From Persephonella sp. (GTDB taxonomy: Bacteria; Aquificota; Aquificia; Aquificales; Hydrogenothermaceae), in the NCBI GenBank assembly GCA_027081375.1, contig JALWKR010000083.1, forward strand, positions 1-6,131: a stretch of DNA of 6,131 nt. Reading direction: 5' to 3'. The stretch's first letter is position 1, and the number at the start of each line of letters is the position of its first letter. This document shows, piece by piece, positions 1-5,388 of this stretch. The notes beneath the pieces are model-generated. The model ran no database searches. It saw only the letters and a list, made by a program, of their open reading frames with translations, and was not told the DNA's origin. Position numbers and translations under genes: made by a program.

Positions 1-185
<185 letters not shown>

Positions 186-195
186 TTAATTAAAC

Positions 196-217
196 ATTAT
201 CATTATATAATGATAAT
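196..217. promoter_or_regulatory. Perfect 22-bp palindrome containing TATAAT on both strands, between divergent genes
   Basis: The half-site ATTATCATTAT is followed directly by its exact reverse complement, with no central spacer. The centre reads TATAAT on the plus strand (206-211) and also on the minus strand (207-202). It could therefore serve as the -10 element for the PLD-HerA gene (start 238), for gap (start 167), or both. No good -35 hexamer was found at the right distance for either. The GATAAT/ATTATC half-elements resemble those bound by Fur/PerR-type regulators, but they point outward rather than in the canonical Fur-box arrangement, so an operator is only a hypothesis. The palindrome is seen directly; its function is inferred. 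Confidence 0.5.
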
Positions 218-237
218 ATACGTGGAAGGTTTGACAA

Positions 238-2190
238 ATGCATATCTTAAAAAAAGAGGAAATCTTTCCCTATCTTATTGAAATTACAAAAAATGCTAAA
301 AATTATATCCTTATATCTTCCCCGTGGATAAAGTTAGACATCCTAAAAAACATATTAAAAGACATAAAAGTGGAAGTTATAATTCGCTCCTCACAGTTAG
401 AGGATCTTTTTATTACAGATAAGGATATTTTTAGATATATAAAAAATATTGGCGGAAAAGTTTATCTTAATCCTGATATTCATGCGAAATTTGTTATTGT
501 TGATGGAAAGGAAGCTATTATTGGTTCTGCCAATTTAACCCATGCAGGACTTTTGGAAGAAGGAAATATAGAAACTGCTGTATTAGTTAAAAATAAAAAA
601 GAGATAGAAAAACTGGAAAAATATTTCAACGAGATAAAGGAAAATTCTGTTAATCTGTTTTCTGATCTAGCAGGGATTATAGTTAACAGCATTAATTCAA
701 GAAATAGTGAAGGCTTTATTTTAGAAAAAATTCCAGAACAGACGTATGTAAAAATTCCTATTGATAAAGATGCCTTTTATTTAGGAAGAATAGGAACTGT
801 AAAAGACTTAAGCAGTTCTTTTCTATCCTCTTTTTATACTTTTTTATCAAAAAGTCTTTTTGCTGATAAAGAAAAATTAAAAAGTATATTTTCTGAAAAA
901 GATGAGCTTTGGAGAAAAGCTGCTATATTTTCTTATATAAATGAGAAAGTTCCAGATATTTCCCTGTGTAGTATAGAAATTCTTGCTGAGTTTAATCCTG
1001 AAAAGATAAGGGAGAAAGAGAGTATCTTAAAAACACCTGTTATTCCTCCTACATCAGGTTCTCCATTTACGCTAATAAAAAAAGAAGAGGATATAAAAGA
1101 TCTGCTGAAAATAAACCATGCAGGATACTGGATGGGAAAACCTGTTAAGTTTGGAAAACTGTTTAATACAGATTTAAATGCTTATCTAGATCTTGAGAAA
1201 ATCTATACCATGCATATGGCTGTACTAGGAATTACTGGTTCAGGAAAAACTACATTTTTAAGAAGAGTTTTTGAGAACCTAGAGTATAAAGATATCACTG
1301 TTTATATTTTTGACTTATACGGTGAATACTTTGAAAGTTTAAAAAATGCAGGGGTGAAAGATATAAAAAGATATGAGATAAAAAATACTATCTTTCCTAT
1401 AACAGCTGAACAGATAAAGGATATATTCAAAAGTTACGGAATTCCTATTCAAGAAAGATCTTTAGAGGAAAAAAGAGTTATTTCTTTTTTCAGATTATTC
1501 CTTAAGCCTGATCTGTCTGTTTTGGAATACAAAGAAAAAACATTGGAAGATCTTCTTTTAAAAGCTACAGAGTTAACTGATATAGAGAGTCCCCTTAAAG
1601 GTGAGATTTATGAACTTATAGATATGCTAAAGGCAGATTTTGGAGAAAATACTTTGAATAATCAGCCTGAAATAGTTTCTGAAATTTTTTCTTCTTTAAA
1701 AGAAAATTCAAACATCATTGTTTATGACTTTAAGGATATAGAAGATCCAAAGTCAAGGATTAATATCGCTGGTCTTATAATGAAAGAGCTTTTCAGGATT
1801 TCCAAAAAAGATAGTAAAAAAAGATTAGTTGTTCTTGAAGAGGCACAGAATTTTGCTCCTGAAAAAGGGTTTGGTGAGATTGAAGCAGGTTCAGAAAACC
1901 TCTCTTATATAATGGCGAGAAAAATTGCAACAGAAGGGAGAAAATTTAATCTTGGGATAATTGCTGTAACTCAAAGACCAGCAAATATAAGTAAATATGT
2001 TCTTTCTCAGTTAAACACACAGGTAATTTTTAAACTTTCAAATAAAAATGATTTAGAGGCAGTTTCTCCATTTTTTGAAGTTTCAAAAGAAGATATATTT
2101 TATCTACTTCCTTTTTTAAAACCAGGAACAGGCTATATTACAGGTTTAGGAGTCCCCTTTGGTATGTTTATAGAGATAAAGCTAGGATAG
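238..2190 (+). CDS. PLD-type nuclease / HerA-like ATPase fusion protein
   Basis: This is a predicted cytoplasmic DNA translocase-nuclease of 650 residues. Residues 1 to about 140 form one phospholipase-D-type domain with a single HKD motif: H82-x-K84-x4-D89, then G96-S97-A98-N99 and an EEGNIE segment (107-112). Single-HKD enzymes of this kind, such as Nuc and BfiI, dimerise to build one active site. Residues of roughly 150-320 are a poorly recognisable linker or barrel region. From about 320 comes a HerA/DUF87 P-loop ATPase: Walker A GITGSGKTT (331-339, Lys337), an IFDLYGEY strand (357-364), a helical insert (about 395-490), Walker B LVVLEEAQNFAP (530-541, Glu534-Glu535), EGRKF (566-570), and a TQRPANISKYVLSQ segment (578-591) typical of HerA. 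The ATG at 238 follows GGAAGG (224-229), eight bases away. No signal peptide or membrane segment is seen. HerA family members pump DNA as hexamers and partner with nucleases; nuclease activity here is inferred. Repair and phage defence are both possible roles. Confidence 0.88.
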   Translation: MHILKKEEIFPYLIEITKNAKNYILISSPWIKLDILKNILKDIKVEVIIRSSQLEDLFITDKDIFRYIKNIGGKVYLNPDIHAKFVIVDGKEAIIGSANLTHAGLLEEGNIETAVLVKNKKEIEKLEKYFNEIKENSVNLFSDLAGIIVNSINSRNSEGFILEKIPEQTYVKIPIDKDAFYLGRIGTVKDLSSSFLSSFYTFLSKSLFADKEKLKSIFSEKDELWRKAAIFSYINEKVPDISLCSIEILAEFNPEKIREKESILKTPVIPPTSGSPFTLIKKEEDIKDLLKINHAGYWMGKPVKFGKLFNTDLNAYLDLEKIYTMHMAVLGITGSGKTTFLRRVFENLEYKDITVYIFDLYGEYFESLKNAGVKDIKRYEIKNTIFPITAEQIKDIFKSYGIPIQERSLEEKRVISFFRLFLKPDLSVLEYKEKTLEDLLLKATELTDIESPLKGEIYELIDMLKADFGENTLNNQPEIVSEIFSSLKENSNIIVYDFKDIEDPKSRINIAGLIMKELFRISKKDSKKRLVVLEEAQNFAPEKGFGEIEAGSENLSYIMARKIATEGRKFNLGIIAVTQRPANISKYVLSQLNTQVIFKLSNKNDLEAVSPFFEVSKEDIFYLLPFLKPGTGYITGLGVPFGMFIEIKLG

Positions 2191-2219
2191 TGTATTTTTC
2201 TCATACAGAAATATATAAA
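2191..2219 (+). promoter_or_regulatory. Weak candidate promoter for thiS
   Basis: The 66-bp gap between the PLD-HerA stop and thiS contains TATAAA at 2214-2219, a good -10 match. The hexamer 17 bases upstream, TGTATT at 2191-2196, matches the -35 consensus poorly. The surrounding A/T richness makes chance matches likely. No terminator is visible after the PLD-HerA gene, so thiS may also be reached by read-through. Confidence 0.25.
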
Positions 2220-2256
2220 AAATTGATAAAAACTAATAAAAAAGAGGTGGAGAAAG

Positions 2257-2460
2257 ATGGAGCTTATAGTAAATGGTGAAAAAAAGAGTTTTAATAAAGA
2301 AAGTATGACTATAACAGAGCTAGTTAAAGAACTTGGTATAAAGGTTCCAAACTATGCTGTAGCTGTTGGTATGGAAGTAATACCTAAAAGTGAGTATGAT
2401 ACATACAAACTTAAAGATGGGGATAAGGTTGAGATTGTTACATTTGTAGGTGGAGGTTAA
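2257..2460 (+). CDS. thiS: Sulfur carrier protein ThiS (ubiquitin-like)
   Basis: A 67-residue beta-grasp sulfur carrier. In the family, the C-terminal Gly-Gly is adenylylated by ThiF (or MoeB) and converted to a thiocarboxylate, which ThiG uses to build the thiazole of thiamin. Here the chain begins MELIVNGEKKSF, carries the family segment around VIPKSEYDTYKLKDGDKVEIV (41-61) and ends VGGG (64-67). Length is typical for ThiS (about 65-70). The VIPKSEY and TFVGGG segments favour ThiS over MoaD, which is longer, and over TtuB, the tRNA-thiolation carrier of some thermophiles, though dual use cannot be excluded. The ATG at 2257 is preceded by GAGGTGG (2244-2250). thiG and thiF are not adjacent; upstream lies the PLD-HerA gene and downstream a hairpin terminator, so it looks like the last gene of its transcript or a single-gene unit. 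Confidence 0.87.
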   Translation: MELIVNGEKKSFNKESMTITELVKELGIKVPNYAVAVGMEVIPKSEYDTYKLKDGDKVEIVTFVGGG

Positions 2461-2482
2461 AAGGGGCAAAAAGCCCCTTTTT
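2459..2482. terminator. Bidirectional intrinsic terminator between thiS and the rhodanese gene
   Basis: A nine-base-pair stem is formed by AAAAGGGGC (2459-2467) and GCCCCTTTT (2473-2481), with an AAAAA loop and a T run to 2482. Because A tracts flank the GC core on one side and T tracts on the other, the hairpin ends in a U run whichever strand is transcribed. It overlaps the last bases of the thiS stop codon and lies directly next to the stop of the convergent rhodanese gene (2484), so it can end both transcripts. Confidence 0.9.
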
Positions 2483-2483
2483 G

Positions 2484-2888
2484 TTACCCTTGCTGTTTAG
2501 CTTTGTATACTTCAATTAAATCTGTTACAGGAGCATCAAGAACATAGAGATTTTTGTATCCTAGAGCTTCAAGGTATCCCATAACTCTGTTTGCAAATTT
2601 TTGAAGATTACAAGCTAAAACAATAGGTGTTGTTTTGTCAGAAGGAATTCTTCCATCTTCATACTGCTGATAAAACTCTGTTACAGGAACATAATAAGCA
2701 CTTGGAACATTTGCCTCTTCTGCATTTTCTCCTTCAACCTTAGCTGGAGGTCTTACATCTAAAAGAATAGCTCCAGCTTCTTCGATAAGTTCCCTTGCTC
2801 TGTGAATATCCACATGACCAAGGTTGTCTTTTTGCTTATCTTCCTCAATAGCTTCTCTTATATTTTTGAGAATTTCTATGTCTGACAT
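2484..2888 (-). CDS. Single-domain rhodanese-like protein with atypical active-site loop
   Basis: A 134-residue cytoplasmic protein. Rhodanese domains carry sulfur as a persulfide on an active-site Cys. A charged N-terminal extension (1-25) precedes the fold: VDIHRARELIEEAGAILLDVRPPAK (26-50, with the conserved D-V-R at 44-46), then ANVPSAYYVPVTEF (59-72), where HIPGAINIP-like sequence is usual. PIVLACNLQKFANR follows (88-101), with the candidate catalytic Cys93, and YLEALGYKNLYVLD (105-118) ends the core. The spacing from Cys to the GY/F-K-N element matches ordinary rhodaneses. However, the loop reads CNLQKFA where CxxGxRS/T is usual, so the Gly and the Arg that stabilise the persulfide are absent, as is the closing GG. 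Sulfurtransferase activity is therefore uncertain. The ATG at 2888 has an ideal AAGGAGG at 2901-2895. The gene follows the DUF2203 gene by 34 bp and probably shares its transcript. Confidence 0.82.
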   Translation of the reverse strand: MSDIEILKNIREAIEEDKQKDNLGHVDIHRARELIEEAGAILLDVRPPAKVEGENAEEANVPSAYYVPVTEFYQQYEDGRIPSDKTTPIVLACNLQKFANRVMGYLEALGYKNLYVLDAPVTDLIEVYKAKQQG

Positions 2889-2902
2889 GTATGCCCTCCT
2901 TT

Positions 2903-2922
2903 TAGTTAGTAATTTCTAACTA
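2903..2922 (-). other. Short hairpin upstream of the rhodanese ribosome binding site
   Basis: An inverted repeat, TAGTTAG (2903-2909) and CTAACTA (2916-2922), has seven paired bases and a six-base loop. It fills the gap between the DUF2203 stop codon and the AAGGAGG site of the rhodanese gene. It is AT-rich and has no following U run on the minus strand, so it is not an intrinsic terminator. It may be a processing or translation-modulating stem, or chance. Confidence 0.35.
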
Positions 2923-3336
2923 TTATATCTTATGTTTGTTTTTTGTGGTATCTGTTAATAGTGATATATGTTTTCTTCCTGCAAAACCTTCTCCTATATC
3001 GTGCCAGTACTCAATTTCATCTTCATCTTCTCTCCAGCAAAGGTAAATAGTTTTTCCGTTGTATTCTGCTGGAAAATCAACTAAGAAAGGATCTAATCCT
3101 TTTACAAAAATGCCGAAACTTTCAATTATCTCTATAAGCTCATTTATATTGTCATTCATCTCTTTTATTTCTGTTTTTAAATACATCACTTCAAGTTCAT
3201 CATTTTTTTCCTCTATTTCCATTTCATAATTTTCAATAACATCATATAGCTTTTCTCTTTTTTCTTTAATTTCTTCAACTAAAAGTTTTATCTGTGGGAG
3301 AATGCTGTTGGCCTCTTCTATTGTGAAATATCTCAT
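2923..3336 (-). CDS. DUF2203 family protein
   Basis: A 137-residue protein of unknown function. It begins MRYFTIEEANSILPQI, the family's N-terminal signature (aromatic-T-x-EEAN-x-x-LP). A long charged helical, probably coiled-coil stretch follows (15-75), rich in Glu and Lys. Next is FGIFVKGLDPFLVDFPAEYNGK (74-95). The conserved C-terminal block is YLCWREDEDEIEYWHD (98-113) and GEGFAGRKH (115-123), including Cys100-Trp101, Trp111-His112 and GFAGR. These are the hallmarks of DUF2203; no activity is established that I know of. A TTG at 3348 lies in frame upstream, but it overlaps the Shine-Dalgarno sequence. The ATG at 3336, five bases after GGAGG, is the better start and puts the family signature at residue 1. 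The gene lies between the GH15 gene (64-bp gap) and the rhodanese gene (34-bp gap), co-oriented with both. Confidence 0.88.
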   Translation of the reverse strand: MRYFTIEEANSILPQIKLLVEEIKEKREKLYDVIENYEMEIEEKNDELEVMYLKTEIKEMNDNINELIEIIESFGIFVKGLDPFLVDFPAEYNGKTIYLCWREDEDEIEYWHDIGEGFAGRKHISLLTDTTKNKHKI

Positions 3337-3341
3337 AATTT

Positions 3342-3346
3342 CCTCC
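3342..3346 (-). promoter_or_regulatory. Ribosome binding site fixing the DUF2203 start
   Basis: GGAGG on the minus strand (3346 to 3342) lies five bases before the ATG at 3336. The alternative TTG start at 3348 would place this site inside the coding region and leave no good site upstream of itself. Confidence 0.8.
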
Positions 3347-3368
3347 AAATAGTAAAATCTTTTAACAA

Positions 3369-3395
3369 ATTATATACAATTTTTTGCTGTAGCAA
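3369..3395 (-). promoter_or_regulatory. Candidate promoter for DUF2203-rhodanese
   Basis: On the minus strand there is a perfect TATAAT at 3374-3369 and TTGCTA at 3395-3390. The spacer is 15 bases, shorter than the usual 17. Initiation near 3362 would give a leader of about 26 bases. It sits in the 64-bp gap after the GH15 stop codon, where no terminator is visible, so it would be an internal promoter adding to read-through from the GH15 gene. Confidence 0.4.
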
Positions 3396-3400
3396 TATGT

Positions 3401-5311
3401 TTATATCTTTTCATTTAGTTTTTGAACAGTAAGACAAAATGCTGCATGAGACCATGTTAGAGGAATAACAGATAAAGGTTCTCCTGTATAGGGATTATAT
3501 TGCTCTGCTAAAAGTCCTGCCTGAGATTGTCTCTCCACAACCCATTTTAAAAGTTCTAAAGATTTTTCAAAATCTCCTTTTTCTATATACCAGTCTGCAA
3601 GCCACATAGTAGTTATTATCCATGGGTTTCCTGAAAGTTCTTTATCTACCCTGTGGTAATAATCGTTTTCAAAACGAGCAAGACCTCCAATGCCTTTTCT
3701 TATCCAGAGTTTTTCCTCTATGGCTTTCATTGTGTTTATTACTTTTTCATCATTAAAAGGAAGTAAACCTGTGAAAAATACAGCTGACAAGCTTGCATCT
3801 ATTATCTTATCTTTTATCCATTTTCCATCTTCTACCTTTTCCAAACTTCTTATAAATCTTTTTTCATTTTCATCATAAAGATATTTAAAAGTAGCTTCTT
3901 TTACTTCATGGGCTACTTTTTTATACTTTTCTCCTTCTTCATAGTTTCCTGTTAAAAAGGCTAACTCTGATGCTCCTTGCAAACCAGCATAAACAGTTGC
4001 ACAGGTATATGTAAAAATACCCCTTCTTTCTTCCCATGGGTCATAACTCTTCATAGGAAGCCCTGTGTCTTCATATCTGTAGGAACACATAAATTCAGCA
4101 GCAGGTCTCACAAGCCTGTTATACATTCTGTCTATAAACTCAATATTCTTTGTTTTTTTATAATGATTGTACAAAGCCCATATAACTAAAGCTGTTTCAT
4201 CCTCCTGTATTGGAAGCTGAGGATTTTTGTTTGTATCACTCCAAGGATGCCACGAGGAACCAAAAGAACCATCAGGAGAGTATTTTTGCAGAAAATATCC
4301 CTTTCTAGTTATCGTTCTTGATGCAAACTCAAAAAACTTTCTTGATATATGTCCAAAACCTGCTCCATCTAAAGCCATAACAATAAAAGCATTATCTCTA
4401 GGCCATGAATAACTATAGTGGTCTTTGTTAAACCTTTGGAAAATGCTACTATCAGCAGAAGCTATAATTGCACCGTTTCTATCAATATGAGCATTTATGA
4501 TAAACAGGCTTTTGTCATACAGCTTTTGAATATCTTCAGGTATATCGTATTTTAAATCTCTTTTTTCCTTTATCCAAACGTTATAATAAACTTCTGTCTC
4601 TTCTATTAGATGCGCTAATCCATCTTTTTTAATCTTTTCATTTTTTTCTTCTAAATCATCAAAACTATTTCCTGCTAATATATAGTAGTAAAATGTATCT
4701 TCTTGATTCTCCTTTAATGACATAGAATATCCAATAGCACTGTCTATATCTCCTCTAACTATTAACCTTCCAAGTAGTTTACCTTCTTTTATTTCATCTA
4801 AAGAAGAGAATTCTTTTTTAGATACAGTAAACTCAAAAGGATCAGGGTATATAGATATGAGAAAGTATGTATGGAGTTTATAATGAACTATTCCATTTAG
4901 CTCAGGATGGTATAAAGCTGTATTTCCAAAGGGAGTTTCATTTAAAGCAAAATCGTGGTAAAAGTAAATTTTTATATTTCTTTCTTCCTCTGAAAGATTT
5001 TTAATAGTTATTTTTCTTATGTATAAAGGAAGATACTTATGTACAACTTCAGTAATTTTTAACTTAATTTGTAGATTTTTATTTTCAGTAGTTATATCTC
5101 CTATCAGTGTGTCTTTTTTGTAAGAAAAAGATATTTCCCAGGTATCATCAATAAAGTAAGTTTTTCCATCAATATTTACTGCCAATAAATTTTTATTTCC
5201 TGTTAGATGGTTAAATAAACCAACATGAGGGTAGTAAAAATCTCTAATATTTAGATGTTTATCAAGATTAACAAACATCTGCCTGTTTGCTACTACTAAT
5301 TCCCTGTACAT
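3401..5311 (-). CDS. Glycoside hydrolase family 15 (glucoamylase-like)
   Basis: A 636-residue enzyme predicted to release glucose from the non-reducing ends of alpha-glucans by an inverting mechanism. No signal peptide is seen, so it is probably cytoplasmic and acts on stored glycogen or maltodextrins. Residues 1 to about 250 form the beta-sandwich N-domain of prokaryotic GH15 enzymes. From about 260 comes the (alpha/alpha)6 barrel: SYSWPRDNAFI (301-311), GSFGSSWHPWSD (348-359), QEDETALVIWAL (369-380), YDPWEERRG (423-431) and LLAEQYNPYTGEPLSVIPLTWSHAAF (600-625). By family alignment Glu427 in WEER is the general acid and Glu603 in AEQY the general base; both are present. Exact specificity (glucoamylase, glucodextranase, other alpha-glucosidase) cannot be read from sequence. 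An in-frame TTG at 5329 exists, but the ATG at 5311 with AAGGG seven bases upstream is preferred. It is divergent from cysS and upstream of DUF2203. Confidence 0.92.
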   Translation of the reverse strand: MYRELVVANRQMFVNLDKHLNIRDFYYPHVGLFNHLTGNKNLLAVNIDGKTYFIDDTWEISFSYKKDTLIGDITTENKNLQIKLKITEVVHKYLPLYIRKITIKNLSEEERNIKIYFYHDFALNETPFGNTALYHPELNGIVHYKLHTYFLISIYPDPFEFTVSKKEFSSLDEIKEGKLLGRLIVRGDIDSAIGYSMSLKENQEDTFYYYILAGNSFDDLEEKNEKIKKDGLAHLIEETEVYYNVWIKEKRDLKYDIPEDIQKLYDKSLFIINAHIDRNGAIIASADSSIFQRFNKDHYSYSWPRDNAFIVMALDGAGFGHISRKFFEFASRTITRKGYFLQKYSPDGSFGSSWHPWSDTNKNPQLPIQEDETALVIWALYNHYKKTKNIEFIDRMYNRLVRPAAEFMCSYRYEDTGLPMKSYDPWEERRGIFTYTCATVYAGLQGASELAFLTGNYEEGEKYKKVAHEVKEATFKYLYDENEKRFIRSLEKVEDGKWIKDKIIDASLSAVFFTGLLPFNDEKVINTMKAIEEKLWIRKGIGGLARFENDYYHRVDKELSGNPWIITTMWLADWYIEKGDFEKSLELLKWVVERQSQAGLLAEQYNPYTGEPLSVIPLTWSHAAFCLTVQKLNEKI

Positions 5312-5318
5312 TTTCTTA

Positions 5319-5323
5319 CCCTT
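5319..5323 (-). promoter_or_regulatory. Ribosome binding site fixing the GH15 start
   Basis: AAGGG on the minus strand (5323 to 5319) ends seven bases before the ATG at 5311. The upstream in-frame TTG at 5329 has no comparable site before it, so the longer 642-residue reading is unlikely. Confidence 0.65.
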
Positions 5324-5334
5324 AATCAATTTTC

Positions 5335-5364
5335 TATGCTTATTAGGATATGCTAAACTAATAA
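5335..5364. promoter_or_regulatory. Repeat-bearing promoter region between GH15 and cysS
   Basis: The 77-bp divergent gap holds two overlapping repeats. One is an inverted repeat, TTATTAG (5340-5346) and CTAATAA (5358-5364), with an 11-base spacer. The other is a direct repeat of TATGCT (5335-5340 and 5349-5354), 14 bases apart. The second TATGCT is a possible but weak -10 for cysS; no convincing -35 was found, and none for the GH15 gene either. The dyad has the spacing of a dimeric repressor site, but in such AT-rich DNA seven-base arms can arise by chance. No T-box-like leader precedes cysS; the leader is too short. Confidence 0.3.
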
Positions 5365-5388
5365 CAAACCTGTTTTAGAGGTGAGAGG

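Noticed and set aside
231..236. Perfect TTGACA hexamer
   Set aside because: It lies just before the ATG at 238, and no -10 box follows at 16-18 bases; a promoter here would begin inside the gene.
480..692. Open frame on the minus strand inside the PLD-HerA gene
   Set aside because: It is antisense to the conserved HKD region, whose codons explain the sequence; the translation resembles no family and has no convincing start signal.
238..2460. PLD-HerA plus thiS as a two-gene defence operon with a ubiquitin-like modifier
   Set aside because: Ubiquitin-like proteins occur in some defence systems, but this one has ordinary ThiS sequence features. No E1, JAB or other partner is adjacent and the surroundings are housekeeping, so co-function is not supported.
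3384..3395. TTGCT-GT-AGCAA inverted repeat after the GH15 stop as a terminator
   Set aside because: The loop is only two bases, and on the transcribed minus strand the stem is followed by A residues, not U residues.
3690..4412. Three short plus-strand open frames opposite the GH15 gene
   Set aside because: They lie antisense to well-conserved GH15 motifs, have low-complexity Ser/Phe-rich translations and resemble no known protein.
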